Origin: Polyangiaceae bacterium
GTDB lineage: Bacteria > Myxococcota_A > Polyangia > Polyangiales > Polyangiaceae
Direction of reading: 5' to 3'
NCBI GenBank assembly: GCA_016933275.1
Contig: JAFGBI010000335.1
Span: 1 to 62,946, forward strand
DNA: 62,946 nucleotides
The position numbers and the translations under genes are program-made. Below, piece by piece: positions 1-9,144 of this stretch. Position 1 is the first letter of the stretch. Each line of letters opens with the position of its first letter. The notes below the pieces were generated by a model that was not told the origin of the DNA, ran no database searches, and saw nothing but the letters and a program-made list of their open reading frames with translations.

Positions 1-2
1 CC

Positions 3-170
3 GATGCTGACGAGATCGAGCACTCCAAGAACCGCCGCCAGGTGATCGTGCGTGCCACGGGAGACCTCGACGGGGACGGCGTGAAGTCAAGTTTCGAACT
101 GAAGCTCAGCATCCGCGGCGGTGAGGTTGTGATCGAGCCCACCCTCTACGAAACGGACCCGACCGAATAG
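3..170 (+). CDS. Type IV pilin-like protein, C-terminal fragment
   Basis: The reading frame is open from the window edge to a TAG and gives the last 55 residues of a protein whose start lies outside the window. The segment GDLDGDG followed by SFEL and a short beta-rich tail resembles the C-terminal part of deltaproteobacterial and myxobacterial type IV pilins and pseudopilins, which often carry a calcium-loop-like GDLDGDG before the final strand. The N-terminal prepilin signal that would prove this is not in the window. It could be another secreted protein with the same loop. Confidence 0.45.
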   Translation, partial: DADEIEHSKNRRQVIVRATGDLDGDGVKSSFELKLSIRGGEVVIEPTLYETDPTE

Positions 171-301
171 TCGTGCGGGCGGCGCACACGACATCCCCTT
201 GCCCTATGCTTCGGGGCAGATGACGAGAATCGTCGAGTCGGGCCAGGGGATGGGGGCGTCGGCGTCGGGCGGCGGCACCATCCGGAGCATGCGCCGCTGC
301 C

Positions 302-583
302 CCGGGGGACACTCGCCAACGAGCTCCTCGTTGCCGATCGCGGGCCCGCTCCACCCAGCGACGGCCCTGGGCCTGGCTCTTGCGCCACGTATGGGAGGTC
401 GACGTCAGTACCTGCACGCGTTGCGGCGGCCCGATGAAATGGGTCGAGGTCGCCACCGAGCCCCACGCCATCGCACGAGTGCTCGCCGAGCTCGAGCCCA
501 GCGACGAAGACCAGGTGAAGCGAGCCGCTCCGCCCCACCGTCGCTCCCGGCCGCCTGAGCAGCTGGGTTTCGGGTTCAGGTAG
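302..583 (+). pseudogene. IS91-family transposase remnant, C-terminal part
   Basis: The frame reads RPWAWLLRHVWEVDV, then CTRCGGPMKW, then VATEPHAIARVL, and ends near QLGFGF. This is the usual C-terminal zinc-ribbon tail (CxxCGG plus a helix) of Y2/IS91-like transposases common in myxobacteria. The catalytic HUH/Y2 region is missing and there is no convincing start, so it is a decayed fragment. The matching N-terminal fragment lies at 848-1053 on the opposite strand, so the element was rearranged as well as deleted. Confidence 0.6.
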
Positions 584-847
584 CCGGGGAAGGGGCCAGC
601 GGCAGGACCAGCACGAGGGGTTCGGCGCACCGCAACCTCGGGCCGAGTTCGTGCCGGAACACCGCTGGGCTCCGCGCTAGCGCGCAACGTTCGTCGATTG
701 CAGCAGGCTCGGGCGTGGCTCGGGCCTCCTCTTCTCCTCTTCCGCGGCGCTCCGGGGTTCACGAAACCCCACCGACTCGCCTGGCCCCCGCCGCCCCCTT
801 CCGCACGTTGAGCCGCGGCCCGCCGACGATCTCTAGCCCCTGTGCGC

Positions 848-1053
848 ATAACGCCCCTTCCCGCATAAAATAGCCCGCACTCCAGGTATCCTTCGAGCTC
901 GCTCTTCACGAAGCTCGGCAGCGGGCTCGCGAAGCCCTCGGCCGACGCCGCGTACAGGGTGGCCAGGTTGTCCCGGACGACCTCGTACAGCGTCGTCTGC
1001 TCGGGGCGCCGCCGGGCGTTGTGGAAGACGGGTGCGCGCACCCCATCCGCCAT
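848..1053 (-). pseudogene. IS91-family transposase remnant, N-terminal part
   Basis: Read leftwards from an ATG at 1053, the frame contains RRPEQTTLYEVVRDNLATLY, then PLPSFVKSELEGYLECG. This is the characteristic N-terminus of IS91-like transposases found in Myxococcota. After the ECG motif the frame runs into unrelated Arg-rich sequence, so the zinc-binding and Y2 catalytic domains are absent. It faces the C-terminal remnant at 302-583 in inverted orientation. It has no expected function. Confidence 0.6.
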
Positions 1054-1110
1054 CGCAAGCCAAGTGCCGCTATCGCGAGCACCGACCCACGCGCCCCTAC
1101 TCGGGGGACA

Positions 1111-2535
1111 TCACTCCAGGCTCATGAAGAACTGCCACCAGAAGTCGCCGTTGGAGGTGGGCCAGCCGTGACCTCTGGGGTGCCTGCAGAGCAGCAGCGG
1201 GTCGTCGGCCCGGCAGTCCTGGAACTCCTGGCAGATCTCGGAAATGGGGCTCGGGCTCTGCTGCTGGGTGCACCCGTTGAGCGGGACCCATACGTTCGTC
1301 TGCGAGAGACCCCCATTTTGCCCGTCGTCGCAGGGGTTGAACGTGTCTTGCTCGCCGCAGATCACCATGACGGCCACATCCCCTTGGCAGCCACTTTGCT
1401 GCCAGGTCATCCCTGACGATGGCGCGATGGCGCGAACGACATCGCCTCGGAAGCAGCCGAGCATGTTGGACATGATCCCGCCCGAGCTGGCGCCCAGCAC
1501 GAAGATCCGGCTCGTATCGACGCAGTAGTTCTCCTCGATGTAGCTCACCATCGCATCGAAGAAGGGGACGTCGACGCCGTTGCGGTCGAAGTCCCAGGCG
1601 ATGGAGCCCCCGGCTTCGTCGTTGGGCAGCGAAGTGGGATAGACGAAAATGGCGCGGTGACCCGTTTCCACCTGGAAGAACTGCTGCGCCTGGGGCCCCG
1701 TTCCGCCCACGCCGTTGAGCACGAACACGACCGGAAGAGGCTCTCCGGGGACGTAGTCGGTCGGCACGCTCAACCGATACTCCCGCGGCGTGCTCTGGCC
1801 GGGGACATTCATCGTGTTGTCGATGGTGGTGCCGGTCGTCACGTCCGTCACCGAGCAGCCGCTCGAAGGCGTGCTGTTGTGGGCGCCCCCGGTTTCCGGA
1901 GCACCGCCCCCGGTGCCCGTGCCCCCGGTCGCCTCGCCACCCGTACCCGTGCCGCCCATTCCTTGGCCTCCGGCGCCCCCACCGCCACTCGGCCTGCCAC
2001 CGTTCGGCGCTGCCCCTTCGCCGCCCCATCCGGCGCCGCCAATGCCTGCTCCTCCCGACGGCGTGCCCCCACTCGCCCCGCTGCCACCGCCGCCGCCGCT
2101 CTCTGCGGCACGCCCGCCCTCGCCCGCAGCCCCGCCACCACGGTGACCTGCCCCGGCGAAGACACCTCCCATACCGGACCCGCCGCCACCGCCGCTACCA
2201 GAGCCGGCACGGCCGCCGAGGCCACCGCTATCGGAGCCGCTCCCGCCACCGGCGCTGCCGCCGCTGCCGCTCCCCCCGCCGGAGCTGCCGCCGGTGCCGC
2301 TGCCGTTCGCCCCCGCGCTCCCCGCGCTGCCACCCGCTTGGCTCCCCCCGCCCGCGGCCACTCCCCCGCGCGCCTCGCCCCCGCTGCCTCCTTCGTCGAA
2401 CGCGCCACCCCCGGCCGCGCCTCCTTGGGCCTCCGACTCCCCGTAGTACTTCGGCACCAGACACGCCCAGGCGAGGCTCGCGCCGGCGAGCGGGGTCACC
2501 ACCCGCGACAGGATCTGCCCTGGCCGCCTCGCCAT
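1111..2535 (-). CDS. Secreted lipoprotein esterase, PHB-depolymerase/LpqC-like
   Basis: The 474-residue product has a signal peptide ending near LAWAC (Cys25, a loose lipobox), a Gly/Ser/Ala-rich linker from about residue 36 to 220, and a C-terminal alpha/beta-hydrolase domain from about 226. The domain carries the nucleophile elbow GASSG (Ser350), a preceding oxyanion region LNGVGG, a later GEQD segment that fits the acid position, and HGWP near the end supplying His. This pattern fits the polyhydroxybutyrate-depolymerase/feruloyl-esterase-like family, so it probably hydrolyses an ester outside the cell; the substrate cannot be told. The ATG overlaps the stop of the upstream TPR gene as ATGA, which fixes the start and suggests translational coupling. 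Confidence 0.75.
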   Translation of the reverse strand: MARRPGQILSRVVTPLAGASLAWACLVPKYYGESEAQGGAAGGGAFDEGGSGGEARGGVAAGGGSQAGGSAGSAGANGSGTGGSSGGGSGSGGSAGGGSGSDSGGLGGRAGSGSGGGGGSGMGGVFAGAGHRGGGAAGEGGRAAESGGGGGSGASGGTPSGGAGIGGAGWGGEGAAPNGGRPSGGGGAGGQGMGGTGTGGEATGGTGTGGGAPETGGAHNSTPSSGCSVTDVTTGTTIDNTMNVPGQSTPREYRLSVPTDYVPGEPLPVVFVLNGVGGTGPQAQQFFQVETGHRAIFVYPTSLPNDEAGGSIAWDFDRNGVDVPFFDAMVSYIEENYCVDTSRIFVLGASSGGIMSNMLGCFRGDVVRAIAPSSGMTWQQSGCQGDVAVMVICGEQDTFNPCDDGQNGGLSQTNVWVPLNGCTQQQSPSPISEICQEFQDCRADDPLLLCRHPRGHGWPTSNGDFWWQFFMSLE

Positions 2536-3598
2536 CAGAACCGTCCCTCGATCGTCACGCTGCCGAGGCCGACCCGCGCCTGCACGCCGGGCTCGTCCGC
2601 GCGGCGCTGGGTCACGAGGAGCGTCGTGCCCACGCCGAGGCCCACCGCGCCCACCACGAAGCCCACGGTGCTCACGGGCCGCAGCGCGTTGTACGCGTCG
2701 CGCTCGTCGTCCTGGTCCCGCGGGCACACGTTTCTTCCGTCGGACTCGTGGCAGCCGCCGTCATCGAGCTGCCTCTTCTTCGTCAACAGCAGGATCCCCG
2801 TGATCGCGCCCGCCGCGACCCCAACCGCGCCCACGCCGAGCGAGCCGTAGATCAGCCCCTTGCGGAGCGGCGAGGACCTGCGCTTGGCATCGAGGACTGG
2901 GGGTTCGCTCGCGCCCGGCCGCGGTGCCTCGCCAGACGCGGGCGGTGGCGTCGCTGCCAGGGAGAGGGGTACGGTAGTCTTCTCGCCCTCCACGGCGGTG
3001 ATCTCCGCGTCCGCGAGCGTTTCTTCCCCGCGCGTTGCCCGCACCCGATGCACTCCCGGATTGACGGGGATCGCCGACCATTTCTCGTGAGCCACCGTCT
3101 CGCCGTCCACGGTGATCGTGATCGCCGCCTCGTCTTCGGAGCTCATCGTGCCCTCTAGGTCGACGGTGAGCGCGGGGATGCGCGCGCGGAGCGCGGCTCG
3201 TTCGGTGCGCGCCTCGCCTTGGGCCTGTTCCTGCCCGCTTCGGTAGGCGTCGGGCATCCAGCTCGCGTCGTACGCGACGACCTCGGCGTAGACCGCTTCG
3301 GCCTCGACCAGCCTTTTTACCTTCTCGAGCGCCCGCGCATAGCGGAGACCCACGGTGGGCACCTCGAGCACCTCATGGGCGGCGCCGAGCCGCTCCACCG
3401 CGGTTGCGTAGTCCCCGGCCTCGAACGCGCGCTGCCCCTCGAGGGCGTTCCGTTCGGCCTCGGCGCGCGCGGCTGGGTCGAGACCGGGCGCTCGCGAGGC
3501 CGTTGCCGGGGGCTCCGTGGCCCGAGGTTGGGCCGAGACCACGAGGGTCGAAACGAGCAGGGCGAGCAGGCAGCCGCCTCCGGCCAGGCGCCTTCGGA

Positions 3599-5110
<1,512 letters not shown>

Positions 5111-5304
5111 GGTCGAGCACCCAGCCAGTCAGAAACCGGGCAGAGCGTACCACGACCGAACCCGGGTCGGAGGTGGGAAGCGCGGGCCGCGCCACCGAAC
5201 GGGCGGCGGGCGCGGCCCGCGGAGTGAGGAATCCCGACCGGCGCCGGGTATCGGTGCCCGGTCACCGGCGCCGGGTTCCGGGAACTGGTGGCGGCATCGG
5301 TTTT

Positions 5305-5438
5305 CGGATCGGGATCGGGATCGGGATCGGGATCGGGCGTGGGCGTGGGCGTGGGCGTGGGCGTGGGCGTGGGCGTGGGCGTGGGCGTGGGATCGGGATC
5401 GGGATCGGGATCGGGATCGGGGTCCGGGTCGGGGTCGG
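5305..5438. repeat. Hexanucleotide microsatellite block
   Basis: A block of perfect 6-bp repeats: five GGGATC units (5305-5334), nine GGGCGT units (5335-5388), five more GGGATC units (5389-5418), then degenerate GGGTCC/GGGGTC. It fills much of the 376-bp gap between the divergent kinase pseudogene and the EIIA gene. Translations of it (GSGSG/GVGVG) are not believable proteins. Such arrays slip easily in copy number, and this one sits just upstream of the 5473 promoter candidate. Confidence 0.9.
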
Positions 5439-5472
5439 GAGGCGAACGCCTCGCTGCGGTCGGCCGGACCTG

Positions 5473-5478
5473 TATACT
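5473..5478 (+). promoter_or_regulatory. Candidate -10 box for the EIIA/antiporter operon
   Basis: TATACT lies only nine bases before the ATG at 5487, and no Shine-Dalgarno sequence separates them. If used, the transcript would be nearly or fully leaderless. No good -35 box is visible at the usual distance. Confidence 0.3.
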
Positions 5479-5486
5479 CGGGCCCC

Positions 5487-6353
5487 ATGGTTCCGGATGG
5501 CTGGCTCGAGCCCGGGCTCGTGCTCCTAGGACGCGCGCCCTCGCGCGTGGAGGAGTTGGTGCGCGAGGTGGCCAAGGCGTTGGGCGACGTGACCGGGGAG
5601 CCCGTCGATCGCGTCGCGGGTGCCTTCACCGAGTCGATCCGCGGGGAGGGCTACTCCCTCGGCCGCGGGGCGGCCATCCCGCACACCGAGGTCGAGTCCC
5701 TCTCCCGAACCCGCGTCTGCCTGGTCACCCTGACGCACCCGCTCGCCGTCGCCTCGATCGACGGCCGCCCGGTGGATGTCTTTTTCTTCATCCTCTCCCG
5801 GCCCGATCCCCAGAGCCACCTCCTGCTGCTCGCGCACCTCGCGCGCCTCGCCCAGAGCCGGACCCTGCTCGACGGCCTCCGGCGAGCGCACGACGTCGAA
5901 GACGCGCTCGCGCTGATCGCGGCGGCAGAGCGGCGCCACACCTTCGCCGCCGCGCCCGCGGCCGCCCGAGCGCCGGTCGTCGCCGCTCCCGTCGTCACCG
6001 AGACGTTGGTGGTGATCTCGCTGAGCGGTGAGCAGGCGGTCGACGCGCTCCTGATCGAGCTCGTGGACCTGGGGCTGCCGGATGCCTGCATCCTCGAGGC
6101 GCAGAGCCTGCGAGAGGCGACGGCGCGCGAGGTCCCGCTGTTCACTGGATTCCGTGATCTCTTCGGGGACCCGGGCGGGCGGCGGATCCTCTTCCTCGAG
6201 GCGCCGGCGAGCAGGACCGAGGACATCATCGCCACGGTGAGGGCCGTCTGCGAGGAGCATGGGACGCGGGACGCCCGCGTCTCCGTGCTCCCGCTCCATG
6301 CTCGGTGGAGCGCGTCGATCCCGTCGGCCCGGGCAGCGCCCGGAGGCGACTAG
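5487..6353 (+). CDS. PTS EIIA(Ntr)-like protein with extra C-terminal domain
   Basis: Residues 1-150 match the EIIA type-2 (PtsN/fructose) fold: GYSLGRGAAIPHTE contains the phosphorylatable His (His66), followed by VDVFFFILS and an LLLLAHLARL helix typical of the family. Residues about 170-275 form a second alpha/beta domain (VVISLSGEQAVDALLIEL to VSVLPLHARW) that may be a P-II-like ferredoxin fold. No EIIB or EIIC is nearby, so a regulatory rather than sugar-transport role is likely. EIIA(Ntr) proteins are known regulators of potassium transport, and the next two genes are cation:proton antiporters, the first starting two bases after this stop. It is cytoplasmic. Confidence 0.75.
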   Translation: MVPDGWLEPGLVLLGRAPSRVEELVREVAKALGDVTGEPVDRVAGAFTESIRGEGYSLGRGAAIPHTEVESLSRTRVCLVTLTHPLAVASIDGRPVDVFFFILSRPDPQSHLLLLAHLARLAQSRTLLDGLRRAHDVEDALALIAAAERRHTFAAAPAAARAPVVAAPVVTETLVVISLSGEQAVDALLIELVDLGLPDACILEAQSLREATAREVPLFTGFRDLFGDPGGRRILFLEAPASRTEDIIATVRAVCEEHGTRDARVSVLPLHARWSASIPSARAAPGGD

Positions 6354-6355
6354 CC

Positions 6356-7597
6356 GTGGGCGAGAGCGCCGCGCTCGCGGCCACCCTGGTGGCGGTCGGG
6401 TTCATCTACTGGAGCCCTCTCCGGCGCATCCAGACGGCGCTCGGGATCGGGCACCTCGTCTCCACCGGTCACGCATTCCTCGTGCTCGGCTGCCTGCTCG
6501 CCTTCGGCATCGGGAAGAGCTCGAAGGAAGTGGTCGAGCAGTTCGGACCCGTTGCGTCGTTCTTGGCGGGCTGGATCGGGTTTGCCATCGGAATGCGCTT
6601 CGACCTGCGTATTCTGCGCACCGTCCCCGCGCGCGCCTTCCTGGTGGCGCTGGCCCCCCCGGTGGCCGCCGCGGGCATCGTGGGCGGCGCGGGGTTCGGC
6701 TGTCTCGCCTTGCTGGGCGCACCGAGCACGCAGGCATGGGCCGCGAGCTGCGTGCTGGCAGCCGCGGCGGCGACGAGCGGTCCCACCTTGGTCGCCACCC
6801 TGCGGCGCCGGCGGGCAGGGCGCTCCGCCGACGCGCGGCCCGTGCTGCGCATGATCGAGTTCTCGGCGAGCGTGGACGACGTGGTGACGATGGGGATCGC
6901 GGTGACCGGGTTCGCCTGTTTCCGCCCGATAGCCGAGCCGATCCACGGGTTCGGGTGGATGGCCATCACCGTGGGGGCGGGAGCACTGCTCGGCGGCGTC
7001 ACCTGGCTCTTCCTCGGCGGTCGCGCCAAGGAGGACGAGCGCCTCCTGCTCGGCCTGGCGATGCTGGCCTTCATCGCGGGATTCGCGGGGTGGCTCCACC
7101 TGTCGCCGGTCGGGGTCGCCGGGCTCGCGGCGCTCGTGGTGACCAACCTGCCGAACCGGCGCGGCGAGCAGCTCTCCCTGGTGGTGCGGCGCGTCGAGCG
7201 TCCCGCGGTCATCGCCCTGATGACGGCGATCGGGTTCGAGTCCGTGGGTGAGCTCGGGCTCGTGGTGCTCCCGCTCATTCTCGTCGTCACCGTCGTCCGG
7301 CTGCTGGCCAAGCAGCTCGGGGGTGCGATCGCCTCGAAGCCCATACCCGGCGCGCCGGGTATCAGCCCGCGACGGGGATGGGCGAGCGGGCTAGCGGCCC
7401 AGGGGACCCTCGGCCTGGTCGTCGCCTTGAGCTTCTTCCACATCTGGCGGGACGAGCTGGCCCGCAGCGTGCTCGCGGCGATCGCGATCGCGAGCCTCCT
7501 CAACGAGCTTGGGGCACCGTGGCTGCTCCTGCGCCTCGTGCGCCGGACCACGGCGGTGGGACCTCGGCTCAGCATCCCGCCGCGAGGGATCCCGTGA
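6356..7597 (+). CDS. Cation:proton antiporter, first of a pair
   Basis: This 413-residue polytopic membrane protein has about 11-12 hydrophobic segments in the Na+/H+ exchanger (CPA) fold. The GTG start lies two bases after the EIIA stop and is preceded by GGAGG at nine bases, which decides the start over an upstream in-frame GTG at 6305. It ends in a GTGA overlap with a second antiporter. The ion (K+, Na+) cannot be assigned. Physical coupling to an EIIA(Ntr)-like gene suggests potassium or pH homeostasis controlled by phosphotransfer. No separate nucleotide-binding (RCK/TrkA-N) domain is present in the protein. Confidence 0.75.
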   Translation: MGESAALAATLVAVGFIYWSPLRRIQTALGIGHLVSTGHAFLVLGCLLAFGIGKSSKEVVEQFGPVASFLAGWIGFAIGMRFDLRILRTVPARAFLVALAPPVAAAGIVGGAGFGCLALLGAPSTQAWAASCVLAAAAATSGPTLVATLRRRRAGRSADARPVLRMIEFSASVDDVVTMGIAVTGFACFRPIAEPIHGFGWMAITVGAGALLGGVTWLFLGGRAKEDERLLLGLAMLAFIAGFAGWLHLSPVGVAGLAALVVTNLPNRRGEQLSLVVRRVERPAVIALMTAIGFESVGELGLVVLPLILVVTVVRLLAKQLGGAIASKPIPGAPGISPRRGWASGLAAQGTLGLVVALSFFHIWRDELARSVLAAIAIASLLNELGAPWLLLRLVRRTTAVGPRLSIPPRGIP

Positions 7598-8955
7598 GCC
7601 CGGTGCTCGATCGGCTGCTCAGCCGCGTGGTGCCCCTCGCCCTGGCGCTCGGTGTGCTGATGTCGCTGCGCTATAGCGGGATGGGCGTGGCGGCGCAGGG
7701 ACCCGAGAGCACCACCGTCGCGGTCGGGTTCATGCTGCTCGCCGCGTTCGTCGGGGGGAAGGTCGCCGCAAGGATGCGCCTGCCGAGGATCACGGGGTAC
7801 CTCGGGGTCGGCTTCGTGATCGGGCCCTACGTCTCGGGCCTGATCACGCGTGACATGTTGTTCGCGGTCAAGGCCGTGGAGGGCGTTGCGGTCGCGCTCA
7901 TCGCCCTGACGGCCGGCGGCGAGATCCAGCTCGACTGGGTGAAGCGGCACGCCCGGCGCCTGGCGCTCATCACCAGCTCGCAGGTGCTGCTGGTCACCGG
8001 CACGGTGCTGGCGACGGTGCTGCTCGCTCGCCCGGTCCTCCCTTTCATGCCTGCCGGCGATCTCGCCTTGGCGGTGGTGATCGCGATGGTCTTCGGGACC
8101 ATCGCCGCCGCCAGCTCGCCGACGGTGACGATCGCGGTGATCGCGGAGAACAAGGCCGAGGGCCCGCTGGCGCGAACCGTGCTCGGCGTCACCATCATCA
8201 AGGACGTGGCGACCATCGTGCTCTTCGCCGTCGCGTTGACGGTGGCCAAGGACCTGCTGGGCGAGGGGGGTGGAGAAGCGCTGGGCACGGTGCTGACACG
8301 CGAACTCGGCGGCTCGGTGCTGGTGGGCATCGGGTTCGGGGTCGGGCTGTCCCTGTTCATGCGCCACGTGGCCCGCGACACCCCCGTCTTCGTCCTCGCG
8401 CTCTGCTTCGCCATCTGGCAGGTGGCGACCACCTTCCAGCTCGAGACCCTCCTCATCGCGCTCACCGCCGGGCTCTGGGTAGAGAACTTCTCGCACGCCC
8501 GTGGCGAGGACCTGATCAAGGCGATCGAGCGGCTCTCGCTGCCCGTCTATGCGCTGTTCTTTGCGGCGGCGGGGGCGAAGGTCAATGTCCCGGCGCTGGC
8601 CGCGCTCTGGCCATTTGCGTTGCTCCTCGCCAGCGTCCGTGCCCTGTGCCTCTGGGCGGGGACGCGCCTCGGCGCCACGCTCGCTCGAGCAGAGCCGGCG
8701 GTCAGGCGCTACGCCTGGCTCGGCTTCGTCAGTCAGGCCGGTGTCACGCTCGCGCTCTCCACCATCGTCGCCCGGGAGTTTCCGACCTGGGGAGCGGACG
8801 TCCAGGCGTTGATCGTGGCCATGATCGCCATCCACGAACTGATCGGCCCCATCGGGTTCCAGTTCGCGCTGGGACGCGTGGGCGAGGTGGGGGCCGCGCG
8901 GCAGGACCCGGAGGAGCCCGTCAGCGCAGGTCGCCTGCCGCAGGCAGTGACCTGA
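7594..8955 (+). CDS. Cation:proton antiporter, second of a pair (Kef/NhaP-like)
   Basis: The 453-residue protein has about 12 membrane segments with family features such as MRLPRITGYLGVGFVIGP near TM3, ASSPTVTIAVI in the ion-binding region and KDVATIVLF. The GTG start overlaps the previous stop (GTGA), so the two antiporters are translationally coupled. Two related antiporters in tandem could form a heteromer, as in some two-subunit exchangers, or have different ion preferences. There is no C-terminal RCK domain. The palindromic element at 8985-9144 begins 29 bases after the stop. Confidence 0.8.
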   Translation: MSPVLDRLLSRVVPLALALGVLMSLRYSGMGVAAQGPESTTVAVGFMLLAAFVGGKVAARMRLPRITGYLGVGFVIGPYVSGLITRDMLFAVKAVEGVAVALIALTAGGEIQLDWVKRHARRLALITSSQVLLVTGTVLATVLLARPVLPFMPAGDLALAVVIAMVFGTIAAASSPTVTIAVIAENKAEGPLARTVLGVTIIKDVATIVLFAVALTVAKDLLGEGGGEALGTVLTRELGGSVLVGIGFGVGLSLFMRHVARDTPVFVLALCFAIWQVATTFQLETLLIALTAGLWVENFSHARGEDLIKAIERLSLPVYALFFAAAGAKVNVPALAALWPFALLLASVRALCLWAGTRLGATLARAEPAVRRYAWLGFVSQAGVTLALSTIVAREFPTWGADVQALIVAMIAIHELIGPIGFQFALGRVGEVGAARQDPEEPVSAGRLPQAVT

Positions 8956-8984
8956 CCGAGCGAGATGGCAGCGGGAGAAATGGC

Positions 8985-9144
8985 CTAGAGCAGCAATCAG
9001 GTTGATTGCTGCGTCAAATCAACAACCTAGAGCGCCGAACCGGCAGCAGATCTCGCCAGAGGCAGCGCTGGAAACGCGTCCTCACCTCGCACGGACGCGT
9101 TTCCAGCGCTGCCGTTGCTGTTGGCAACCTGATCGGTGCTCTAG
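8985..9144. repeat. CTAG-bounded palindromic element, copy 1
   Basis: A 160-bp element runs from CTAG to CTAG. It has a short A module with a hairpin (GCAGCAATCA / TTGATTGCTGC) and a B module with a perfect 20-bp inverted repeat (GGCAGCGCTGGAAACGCGTC at 9061-9080 and its complement at 9094-9113). The B module outer ends read AGCGCCGAAC and, inverted, AGCACCGATC. It sits between convergent genes, and its right-hand CTAG provides the TAG stop of the 9141-11690 gene. Three more copies lie at 36137, 40320 and 45666. It may be a non-autonomous mobile element and could also act as a bidirectional terminator or mRNA-end hairpin. Confidence 0.85.

Noticed and set aside
5288..6031. Open frame through the microsatellite giving a Gly-Ser/Gly-Val protein
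   Set aside because: It is the product of the 6-bp repeat and then overlaps the EIIA gene in another frame.
6469..8835. Long minus-strand frame opposite the antiporters
   Set aside because: It is His/Arg/Glu-rich with no domain, as expected for the complement of membrane-protein genes.
8985..9144. CRISPR repeat or tRNA-like structure
   Set aside because: Copies are dispersed singly, contain long palindromes and have no spacer pattern or tRNA features.
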